Below are positions 6,262 to 12,198 of a stretch of 12,220 nt of DNA, piece by piece (the first letter of the stretch is position 1; each line of letters begins with the position of its first letter). The DNA comes from Synergistaceae bacterium (GTDB lineage Bacteria; Synergistota; Synergistia; Synergistales; Synergistaceae), in the NCBI GenBank assembly GCA_012727545.1, contig JAAYHA010000155.1:1-12220 (forward strand), read 5' to 3'. Below the pieces are notes generated by a model that was not told where the DNA came from, made no database searches, and saw only the letters and a list, made by a program, of their open reading frames with translations. Both the position numbers and the translations under genes were made by a program.

Positions 6262-7581
6262 CTATTTGCGCTTTACAAGAAGCGCCAGATAGAAACCGTC
6301 GATCCACGGAAGACCGGGCCAAATCAGAGTGCCGTACGGTTTGCCCTTTGACATGAGCTTATGGCTTCTTTCCACAGGAACTTCGGTAAGTTCGGGGTGC
6401 CGGGCCATGACCGAAGCCACTACCTTTTCATTCTCTTCCCTGAACATACTGCATGTACTGTATGCCACAATGCCTCCCGGCGCAACGAGAGAGACAGCCC
6501 TGTCAAGAAGTTGTCTCTGAAGATCCGCCGCGTCTGAAACCATCTCGGGAGTTATCCTCCATTTGCTCTCCGGATGCCTTCCCCATGTACCGCTTCCGGT
6601 ACATGGAGCATCGAGCAGTATCGCTTTAGGCTCTGTCTTCGGCTCAAGCCTGAGAGAATCCCCGCAGAAAAAACTTACTCTGTCCCGGGCGGACATCCTT
6701 ATCATCTCGTACTCTGCCGATCTTATTCTGCCTTCGGATATGTCCCACGCCTCGATCTTCGCTTCCGGCATCATATCGGCAAGCTGACCCGTCTTGATGC
6801 CCCGTCCGCAGCACATGTCAAGCAGAGGCTCTCCCTTCCATCTTTTGGAAAAGGCCTCCGCAACAAACATTGAAGATTCGCTCTGCGGTGTTATCCTGCC
6901 CTCTGAAAATCCGGGGATCTCAAGCGGGTAAGGGTTCGCAGGGGTACGGACCGACCTGTCCAGAAAGGGGGAAGCCCAGGCTTTTTTCCCTGAAGCTCTG
7001 TACTCTTCCAGCCATTCTTCCCTGTCTACCCCACGGGAAAGCCTGAGCGAAAGATATGTCCTCATTCCGCTTGACTTTACAAGGTGTTTTGCTTCTGATA
7101 TCGACATGTCCTTGGACCACTGAGCGGCCGCCCAGCCCGGGATACCCCAGTAAAGTGCCTGGTCTCTGAGTGCGCTGCTTTTTTTCAGCTCTGCCAGATA
7201 TGGCTTGGCTTCATCAGCCACGGTATGCAGTACCGCATTGACAAGTCCGATATCATGATCGTCGCCCTTTGATTTGATTGCCTGTACAAGGCCATTGACG
7301 AGAACAGGAAGTGCGAAATATTTAAGCTCCACTATCCCTGATATTCCAATGATAAGTGCGTTGTGCGTAAGAGCAGACATATCTTTTGTGTTTCGTCTGC
7401 AGTATTTCATGAGCAGATGCTTCCAGAGTCCCTGTCTTCTGAGCGAACAGTAGACAAGGGTAGCAGCAAGCACCCTGTCAGAAGGAGCAATATCCGTGTA
7501 TAACTTCCTGAGCGCTTCTGCGGCGAAGGCGCCTTCACTTACCTCGCCATACACCTGGAGCGCCGCTTCAATACCTCTCAT
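6262..7581 (-). CDS. rsmB: 16S rRNA (cytosine-5)-methyltransferase RsmB-like
   Basis: SAM-dependent enzyme expected to make m5C967 in 16S rRNA. It has 439 residues, the normal length. The N-terminal NusB-like helical RNA-binding domain spans about 1-135 (AAEALRKLYTDIAPSDRVLAA, ALIIGISGIVELKYFALP, LVNAVL). The catalytic domain has a motif I variant MCCGRGIKTG (256-265) where CAAPGGKT is usual, then DAPCTGSG (324-331) and YSTCS (374-378). C377 is the expected nucleophile and C327 the partner that releases the product. The ATG is supported by GAGGTGA 9 nt upstream. It is first in the operon with the PASTA gene, rpe and rodZ; I found no convincing promoter in the 109-nt gap upstream. Because motif I is divergent, another RNA m5C position (RsmF/NSUN type) is possible, but the NusB-like half supports RsmB. 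Confidence 0.9.
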   Translation of the reverse strand: MRGIEAALQVYGEVSEGAFAAEALRKLYTDIAPSDRVLAATLVYCSLRRQGLWKHLLMKYCRRNTKDMSALTHNALIIGISGIVELKYFALPVLVNGLVQAIKSKGDDHDIGLVNAVLHTVADEAKPYLAELKKSSALRDQALYWGIPGWAAAQWSKDMSISEAKHLVKSSGMRTYLSLRLSRGVDREEWLEEYRASGKKAWASPFLDRSVRTPANPYPLEIPGFSEGRITPQSESSMFVAEAFSKRWKGEPLLDMCCGRGIKTGQLADMMPEAKIEAWDISEGRIRSAEYEMIRMSARDRVSFFCGDSLRLEPKTEPKAILLDAPCTGSGTWGRHPESKWRITPEMVSDAADLQRQLLDRAVSLVAPGGIVAYSTCSMFREENEKVVASVMARHPELTEVPVERSHKLMSKGKPYGTLIWPGLPWIDGFYLALLVKRK

Positions 7582-7641
7582 CGGGGCCGATCACCTCTAT
7601 GTGCGGATTTCCGCTTTTTCATGGAACGGTTCAAATATAAC

Positions 7642-7670
7642 AAAAAAGGAGGCAGCCATATGCCACCTCC
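7642..7670 (-). terminator. Rho-independent terminator after the Zn-peptidase gene
   Basis: On the minus strand GGAGGTGGC (7670-7662) pairs with GCTGCCTCC (7656-7648) around a 5-nt loop, a 9-bp stem with two G-U pairs, followed at once by six U (A7642-7647). It separates the gntR-degT-peptidase group from rsmB. Confidence 0.85.
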
Positions 7671-7690
7671 CGATATTTTACACTATTTTC

Positions 7691-8380
7691 CTAGTCTCTG
7701 CGCATTCCTCTGAGGGCAATGAGCCTCACAAGCTGGAGTATGGTCATTACCAAAGCTGCTACATAAGTGAGCGCAGCCGCGTCAAGAACAGCCTTTGCGC
7801 CTCCCACTTCGTTGCCTGCCAGAAGACCTGTCTCCGAAAGCAGCTTAAGTGCCCTTGCACTCGCGTCAAACTCCACAGGCAGGGTCACGAGGTGGAATAC
7901 GAGGACTCCGCAGAAGAGCAGTATGCCTATGTTGAGCAGCGGGGTATAACCCATTATCAGCCCGATAAAGAAAAGGGGCATGGACATAGTAGAGCCAATG
8001 CTTACGGCAGGCACGATGGAGTTCCTGATCCGGAGGAACGCATATCCCTCTTTGTCCTGGATCGCATGTCCTACCTCGTGTGCAGCAACACCTATCGCAG
8101 CAATGCTTGAATTTCCGGACACCGCGTCTGAAAGGCGAAGCACTTTGCTCCTGGGATCATAATGGTCTGTAAGATGGCCCTGTATCCTCTCCACCTTTAC
8201 ATTGCTCAGTCCAAATCTGTCGAGCAGTGCCCTGGATACCTGGTCTGCAGTAACGCCGCTTGCGGCCCTCACTTCACTGTATCTTGAAAAGGCTCCCTTG
8301 ACCTTGAACTGGGCCCACAGGGAAAAGAGCATCGCAGGTATCAACAGAATTATGGTCGAATCCAAATATGGGAACATCAT
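7691..8380 (-). CDS. Membrane zinc metallopeptidase, YugP family
   Basis: A 229-residue integral membrane protein of the neutral zinc metallopeptidase family (Zn_peptidase_2, YugP type). There is one N-terminal helix (about 8-25), then a soluble stretch with HYDPRSKVLRLSD. The zinc motif HEVGH (101-105: H101, E102, H105) stands in AAHEVGHAIQ. Two hydrophobic segments follow (about 121-165), then PVEFDASARA (168-177), whose E170 is the probable third ligand, and a last helix (about 202-222). All active-site residues are present, so it should be active at the membrane; its substrate is not known. ATG 8380 has GGAGG 9 nt upstream; the second codon is also ATG. In many Firmicutes this gene sits just before rsmB, as here, but a terminator and 109 nt separate the two in this genome. 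Confidence 0.9.
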   Translation of the reverse strand: MMFPYLDSTIILLIPAMLFSLWAQFKVKGAFSRYSEVRAASGVTADQVSRALLDRFGLSNVKVERIQGHLTDHYDPRSKVLRLSDAVSGNSSIAAIGVAAHEVGHAIQDKEGYAFLRIRNSIVPAVSIGSTMSMPLFFIGLIMGYTPLLNIGILLFCGVLVFHLVTLPVEFDASARALKLLSETGLLAGNEVGGAKAVLDAAALTYVAALVMTILQLVRLIALRGMRRD

Positions 8381-8407
8381 TTTACGACACCTCCGTTGTT
8401 ATAAACC

Positions 8408-8433
8408 ATATTAGTCTATATTAGTCAGACTAA
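8408..8433. repeat. 10-bp-period tandem repeat plus inverted copy between degT-like and Zn-peptidase genes
   Basis: ATATTAGTC occurs at 8408-8416 and again at 8418-8426, exactly one helical turn apart. The second copy forms a perfect 6-1-6 palindrome with GACTAA at 8428-8433, which covers the degT-like stop codon. It lies 28-53 nt upstream of the peptidase start. It could be an operator or part of a promoter for the peptidase gene; function is not shown. Confidence 0.5.
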
Positions 8434-9578
8434 CTGTGTCTTCCGTAAAATCCCGCAATCTCTTCCACTGTTCTTTCCTGTTCCTCGGGAAGGAGTTCAG
8501 GAAAAATGGGAAGTGCCAGAACTGTTCCGGCAAGCATTTCTGAAACGGGGAAATCGCCTTCTTTATATCCAAGGTATGAGAAACAGTGCTGGATATGGAG
8601 GGGCAGAGGGTAGTAGACTCTTGTGACGACGCCGCGCTCTTCGAGATATGCCTGGAGCTCATCCCTTCTCTCAGCCTTCACTACATACTGGTGATACACA
8701 TGCCTGTTGCCGGACTCTTCGACCGGGGGAGTGACCTTGTCAAGAAGTCCCTTCTCCTTGAAGAGGATCATGTATCTTTCAGCCACTATCCTGCGTTCTT
8801 CGTTCCACTCCTCCAGATGACGGAGCCTAACTCTGAGTATTGCTGCCTGGACAGCATCAAGACGGCTGTTTATGCCAACTTCATCATGGAAGTATGTTTT
8901 GCCTGAGCCGTGGACCCTGAGGCTCTTTATCCGCTCGGTTTTTTCTTTGCCGTGGGGGATGGATATCATACCGCCGTCGCCGTAGCAGCCAAGGTTTTTT
9001 GTCGGGAAGAACGAAAAACAGCCCAAGTCGCCAATAGAACCTGCCCTGCATATCTTTTTGTCTATTACTCTGTGGGCTCCGATAGCCTGTGCACAGTCCT
9101 CTATAAGGGCTATCCCTCTTTGGCTGAGTTCGTCCTTTATCAGTTCCAGTTTGCATGTCTGTCCGAAAAGGTGTACCGGGAGGACCGCCTTTGTCTTTGG
9201 TGTGATCTTCTCCATTACCGATTCCATAGAGAGATTGTAAGTGTCAGGATCGACATCTGCAAAAACAGGCTTTGCGCCGTTCCTTGTTATGCAGCTTGCC
9301 GTGGCAAAGAAGGTAAAGGGTGTAGTTATGACCTCGTCACCCTCTTTGAGGTCCAGCGACATCAGGGCCAGCACCAGGGCATCCGTACCGGATGCGCATC
9401 CCACTGCGCTTTCGACATCCAGATATGCCGCTATCTCCTTCTCGAGAGCCTCAACTTCCGGCCCCAGAATGAAATGCTGCGTCTCAAGCACCCTGTCAAG
9501 GGCGACTCTGACCTCTTCTTTCACCCTGTTGTAATTTCTTGTCAGATCAAAGGACGGTATTTTTTTCTGTCCTGTCAT
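8430..9578 (-). CDS. DegT/DnrJ/EryC1/StrS-family PLP aminotransferase
   Basis: A 382-residue cytosolic enzyme of fold type I that transfers an amino group, usually from glutamate, to a keto-sugar nucleotide for surface polysaccharide or related glycans. Visible landmarks: SGTDAL (63-68, cofactor phosphate binding), TPFTF (86-90), IEDCAQAIGA (159-168, D161 to the pyridine nitrogen), and SFFPTKNLGCYGDGG (189-203) with K194 as the Schiff-base lysine. GINSRLDAVQAAIL and YYPLPLHIQ near the C-terminus are also typical. FPTKNLG and the length fit WbpE/DesV-type enzymes, but the exact sugar cannot be read from the sequence. The ATG has GGGAGG about 9 nt upstream, overlapping the gntR stop region. It follows the GntR-type gene by 14 nt, so it is probably in that operon and under its control. 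Confidence 0.93.
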   Translation of the reverse strand: MTGQKKIPSFDLTRNYNRVKEEVRVALDRVLETQHFILGPEVEALEKEIAAYLDVESAVGCASGTDALVLALMSLDLKEGDEVITTPFTFFATASCITRNGAKPVFADVDPDTYNLSMESVMEKITPKTKAVLPVHLFGQTCKLELIKDELSQRGIALIEDCAQAIGAHRVIDKKICRAGSIGDLGCFSFFPTKNLGCYGDGGMISIPHGKEKTERIKSLRVHGSGKTYFHDEVGINSRLDAVQAAILRVRLRHLEEWNEERRIVAERYMILFKEKGLLDKVTPPVEESGNRHVYHQYVVKAERRDELQAYLEERGVVTRVYYPLPLHIQHCFSYLGYKEGDFPVSEMLAGTVLALPIFPELLPEEQERTVEEIAGFYGRHS

Positions 9579-9592
9579 AACCCAATTCCTCC

Positions 9593-10309
9593 CTATGATG
9601 AAAATGCTTTGTTTTGCTGAGCGAGGCCATTAATGTTTGCCAAAAGGTTTCTTCTCTCGTACGGCTTTTCAAGGACCGCGTGAGAGTGGCGCAGATGGTC
9701 TCTCATTAACCTGTCCGCGGATTCTTCGTCCCCGGACATGATAGCTGCCAGTATTTTTCTGTGTTCCTCCGTGCTGAAATTTTTTTCCTCTGTGAATGGA
9801 TCGTAGAAAAGTATATATACATTTGTCCGAAGAATAATATTCTCAACGTATTCAATGAGGACGATATTTTTGCTTGCGTCAGCTATCAGCCTGTGAAAAT
9901 TATTATTCGCTTCCAGATTTGCCTCAAGGTCCCTGGCAAGGAAAGCTGATTCCTCGTCCTTAAGCACCTCTTCGAACCGGTCCGCAGTTCGCCTGTCGAT
10001 CCCGTTTCTGCACGCCAGATGTACGCTCAGGGCCTCAAGATATCCCCTTACATCGTAAGCTCCCTCGACCTCTGCCACGCTTGGGGCAGCCACTCTTGCC
10101 CCGCTGTTGGGAATGATCCTGACAAGGCCCTCGCTTGCAAGGCGCCTGAGAGCCTCCCTTACCGGAGTCCGGCTGACTCCCAGCTCACCGGATATCTTGA
10201 CTTCCGGCAGTCTTTCCCCCGGTTTTAACTGCTTGTTTACGATCTTTGACCGCAGCTCAAGATATACGAAATCTGATGAAGTATTATAGTAGCTTGAATA
10301 ATGTATCAC
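9593..10309 (-). CDS. GntR-family transcriptional regulator, FCD (FadR-like) subfamily
   Basis: A 238-residue DNA-binding regulator. The winged-helix domain spans about 10-78, with the hallmark PGERLPEVKISGELGVSRTPVREALRRLASEGLV (30-63). The all-alpha FCD effector domain spans about 82-215. FCD metal-site histidines are present: H139 (FHRLI), H183 (EEHRKI) and H205 (DHLRH). The acidic residue normally four before the first His is Asn (N135). GTG 10309 is chosen because GGGGGA lies 6 nt upstream; a GTG at 10330 has only a weak site. It heads the operon with the DegT-like aminotransferase and has a good promoter about 60 nt upstream, which it may itself repress. The effector, perhaps a sugar acid or amino sugar, is unknown. 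Confidence 0.92.
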   Translation of the reverse strand: MIHYSSYYNTSSDFVYLELRSKIVNKQLKPGERLPEVKISGELGVSRTPVREALRRLASEGLVRIIPNSGARVAAPSVAEVEGAYDVRGYLEALSVHLACRNGIDRRTADRFEEVLKDEESAFLARDLEANLEANNNFHRLIADASKNIVLIEYVENIILRTNVYILFYDPFTEEKNFSTEEHRKILAAIMSGDEESADRLMRDHLRHSHAVLEKPYERRNLLANINGLAQQNKAFSS

Positions 10310-10373
10310 TAATTTTCCCCCTGAAACCACTATCTTCGATATTTAACTTCTGACCTCAGTTCAACAACGTCTC

Positions 10374-10401
10374 ATCATAACATATATTCATACTATGGCA
10401 A
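10374..10401 (-). promoter_or_regulatory. Promoter of the gntR-degT operon
   Basis: Minus strand: TTGCCA (10401-10396), 16-nt spacer, TATGAT (10379-10374) with an extended TGT before it. The transcription start should be near 10367, giving a leader of about 58 nt. Its -35 lies back to back with that of the divergent plus-strand promoter. Confidence 0.75.
10376..10397. promoter_or_regulatory. Candidate regulator operator (imperfect 22-bp palindrome)
   Basis: The 22 bp from CATAA to CTATG match their own reverse complement at 14 positions (outer CATA/TATG plus AT steps). The palindrome covers the -10 and spacer of the gntR promoter, where an autoregulator would act. AT-rich sequence makes chance palindromes common, and it does not match the usual FadR-type TGGT..ACCA core. 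Confidence 0.25.
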
Positions 10402-10403
10402 GT

Positions 10404-10431
10404 TTGACATATATCGTTTTATCACTAGAAT
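10404..10431 (+). promoter_or_regulatory. Promoter of the small membrane protein gene
   Basis: Perfect TTGACA (10404-10409), 16-nt spacer, TAGAAT (10426-10431). Transcription should begin about 7 nt after the -10, at or very near A10438, the first base of the ATG. Confidence 0.7.
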
Positions 10432-10437
10432 TATCCC

Positions 10438-10707
10438 ATGTACAAAAGACTTTTGGTCCTTTTTCTCTCATTTGGAACGATTATAGCCTTTGGCTATGCC
10501 CTGGGCGGCCTTGGCGGCTACATGTTCGATCAGGGCAAACCGAAGGTCATAGCTGCCGGTCTCATAGGAGGAATAGTCTCCGCTTATATTGCTCTTAAGG
10601 TCTGGCGGACATACCTGGACGACATCGACAGGGAAAACGAAGATGCAAGACTGCAGAATGAAAATGATCGTCCAAAAGACGAGCCTCAGTTTACTGACGA
10701 GAAATAG
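10438..10707 (+). CDS. Small two-helix membrane protein, AtpZ-like
   Basis: An 89-residue protein with a basic start (MYKR), helix one at about 5-22, a Gly-rich turn GYALGGLGGYMFD (19-31), helix two at about 36-56 ending in KVWR, and a charged, acidic C-terminal tail. The pattern of Gly-spaced helix, aspartate, second Gly-spaced helix, Arg resembles AtpZ/AtpI-type proteins that accompany F-type ATP synthases, but no atp genes are nearby, so the call is weak. There is no SD in front of the ATG; the promoter places the 5' end of the mRNA at the ATG, which suggests leaderless translation. The last 22 nt overlap the 3' end of the convergent LpxB-like gene. Confidence 0.7.
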   Translation: MYKRLLVLFLSFGTIIAFGYALGGLGGYMFDQGKPKVIAAGLIGGIVSAYIALKVWRTYLDDIDRENEDARLQNENDRPKDEPQFTDEK

Positions 10708-11882
10708 TCACAGACCTTATCTGCTATCTTTGAAGCCGCACCGCGTTCAAGTACTATTTCCGAATATCCCCTCACTATCCCGCTCAGCCTTTCGGGATCA
10801 GAAACAAGCTCTTCAACGAGTCCTGCAACCATCGACGGAGTCATTACACCCCTGTGCTCGGGAACTATCTCCTTGCCTGTAATCCTGTTGGGAAGCGATG
10901 CATATTTGAGTCTCCTGCTGTACCAGTAGACCAGTTTTTTCTTGAGCACCTTCGCTCCGGGAACGGACATCGGGATCATCCCGGGGATACCGTCAAGGGG
11001 GATGTTCTCAGCCTGGTTAAGTGGGATCACGGTAAGGAGCGGCACACAGAGTGAGGTTATCTGCAGGTTGTTTGTTCCCGGAAACGCAACAGCAAGCGTT
11101 GAGGCCTTTATAGCCTCAAAATTGTTTTCGCGTATAAATCTTATCCTCCCCGGCCCGTTCCATAATATTTCTTCCGCAGCCGATCCGCCTCTCCAATTCA
11201 GGCCCGCCTCATCAAGGCCTTCGATGAGCAATTTTTCATCAACGGTAGGCGCGACAGGCAAAAAGGCATGGTAGTTTGGGTGGTTTGTCAAAAATTCCAT
11301 TGCTGCACATGAAAAAAAGGGAAATCCATCCCGGTATTCAAATGGCCTGCTGCCGGGCAAAAATGAGAGAGCCTGCTCACCGTCGGACAGGCCCATGATA
11401 CGCCTTGCCTCATCTGCATCCCCGCATTCGGGGGCGCTGTCAAATATGAGGTTTCCGACCTTGGTCACACGATCCCTTTTGACTCCCTGAACAGCAAATC
11501 TATTTTCAGCAGCCGCGTCCGGCACAAAATAATGACCGACGCGTGATTTCCATCTCGGTCTTGACGTGTATATCATCCAGTTACATCTCAGTTTCGCGGA
11601 AAGCAAGGCGCCGAAGAAGGGGTCTCCTCCCAACTGCAGGACCAGTTTTTTTCTGTCACTGACTAAACCGCGGTTCTTCCATAACTCTTTGAAGGTGTAC
11701 ACCGAATCGATACCGCCAATCTCTTTTCCATACTCGGCCTCCATTCCGCTGGCATACTGGCAGGGCAGTACAACAAGAGAGACCTTGGCGGGAAAGCCTT
11801 TTGAGGCAAGCCCCGATACTACCGGCCTTACCCATCCGGATACTTCTCCGGGCGAATTAGTAAGAATAAAAAGTTCGTCCAT
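10686..11882 (-). CDS. LpxB-like (lipid-A-disaccharide synthase-related) glycosyltransferase
   Basis: A 398-residue protein of the GT-B type, related to LpxB (GT19), which joins two acylated glucosamines in lipid A synthesis. The N-terminal half has ILTNSPGEVSGWVRPVV (6-22), the nucleotide-sugar-transferase style start seen in the LpxB-related group, and QLGGDPFFGALLS (83-95). The C-terminal half has VGNLIFD (142-148), LSFLPGSRPFEY (172-183), matching the LPGSR of LpxB, and AFPGTNNLQ (266-274), where LpxB has a GTATLE-like segment. This GTNNLQ variant suggests a related transferase rather than canonical LpxB. It is likely a membrane-surface enzyme in envelope glycolipid synthesis. The ATG has only a weak upstream site. 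It is divergent from the RemB-like gene; its 3' end overlaps the small membrane protein gene and no terminator is visible. Confidence 0.82.
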   Translation of the reverse strand: MDELFILTNSPGEVSGWVRPVVSGLASKGFPAKVSLVVLPCQYASGMEAEYGKEIGGIDSVYTFKELWKNRGLVSDRKKLVLQLGGDPFFGALLSAKLRCNWMIYTSRPRWKSRVGHYFVPDAAAENRFAVQGVKRDRVTKVGNLIFDSAPECGDADEARRIMGLSDGEQALSFLPGSRPFEYRDGFPFFSCAAMEFLTNHPNYHAFLPVAPTVDEKLLIEGLDEAGLNWRGGSAAEEILWNGPGRIRFIRENNFEAIKASTLAVAFPGTNNLQITSLCVPLLTVIPLNQAENIPLDGIPGMIPMSVPGAKVLKKKLVYWYSRRLKYASLPNRITGKEIVPEHRGVMTPSMVAGLVEELVSDPERLSGIVRGYSEIVLERGAASKIADKVCDYFSSVN

Positions 11883-11907
11883 TTTTCAGATACCACTCTT
11901 TCAGCTT

Positions 11908-11927
11908 GCAATGTCACGCAATGTAAC
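11908..11927. repeat. Tandem 10-bp repeat in divergent promoter region
   Basis: GCAATGTCAC (11908-11917) is followed at once by GCAATGTAAC (11918-11927), one mismatch, one helical turn apart; GCAATG occurs again at 11941. It lies between the LpxB-like start and the RemB-like promoter, where an operator could sit. No known consensus was recognised. Confidence 0.5.
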
Positions 11928-11949
11928 GGAGGAACATTCAGCAATGAGA

Positions 11950-11958
11950 TGGTATAAT
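11950..11958 (+). promoter_or_regulatory. Extended -10 promoter of the RemB-like gene
   Basis: TGG followed by a perfect TATAAT (11953-11958), an extended -10 element. The matching -35 region (about 11930-11935) is poor, as is common with extended -10 promoters. Start of transcription near 11965 leaves about 30 nt before the TTG start codon. Confidence 0.6.
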
Positions 11959-11994
11959 TATAAGGTTAAAAATTACAGATTGGGGACCTGGTCA

Positions 11995-12198
11995 TTGTTT
12001 ATTCCTCTTGAGGGCGAAAACATTATTTGCCTTGCAAACACGATAGCCATCTATAAGACAGACAACGGGACAGAAATACTGAAAAGAGACGGCTCTGTCA
12101 TCACAACAGGCTTCACCCCTACCACCCTTAAAAAGCGACAGCTTGCTTTCTTCATCAAAAGGACGATCAATGGAAGGAGTTCATCAATAAATGGATAA
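11995..12198 (+). CDS. RemB/YaaB-like small regulator (DUF370-related)
   Basis: A 67-residue product from TTG 11995, beginning MFIPLEGENIICLANTIAIY and containing FTPTTLKKRQLAFF (about 46-59). Both ends match the pattern of Bacillus YaaB/RemB (MYIHLG..., SPLSSSTLKKR), a small protein next to recF and gyrB; the related RemA regulates biofilm matrix genes. The middle is about 12 residues shorter than in YaaB. Start choice: an ATG at 11944 in the same frame lies upstream of the promoter -10, so it cannot be on the main transcript; TTG 11995 gives the family N-terminus and has GGGGA about 8 nt upstream. TTG 11980 is the alternative. The next gene overlaps its stop by 8 nt. The family call is by eye from short motifs. 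Confidence 0.65.
   Translation: MFIPLEGENIICLANTIAIYKTDNGTEILKRDGSVITTGFTPTTLKKRQLAFFIKRTINGRSSSING

Noticed and set aside
6242..6322. 27-residue N-terminal extension of the PASTA protein
   Set aside because: It overlaps rsmB by 61 nt, has no SD, and would put a non-hydrophobic basic stretch before a membrane anchor that has its own well-placed SD and ATG.
7595..7640. Promoter for rsmB with TTGAAC and a small GCGGA/TCCGC hairpin
   Set aside because: No acceptable -10 at the right distance; the hairpin is short and lacks a U-tract, so neither promoter nor terminator can be supported.
7496..8110. 204-codon plus-strand frame across the rsmB start and the Zn-peptidase gene
   Set aside because: It runs through the 7642-7670 terminator and opposite two supported genes; no domain recognised.
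8910..9620. 236-codon open frame antisense to the aminotransferase gene
   Set aside because: Cys/Tyr/Arg-rich shadow of a gene with complete family motifs on the other strand; no own start signals.
11566..11994. Long upstream extension of the RemB-like frame
   Set aside because: This part is antisense to the LpxB-like gene and precedes the extended -10 promoter, so it is not in the transcript.
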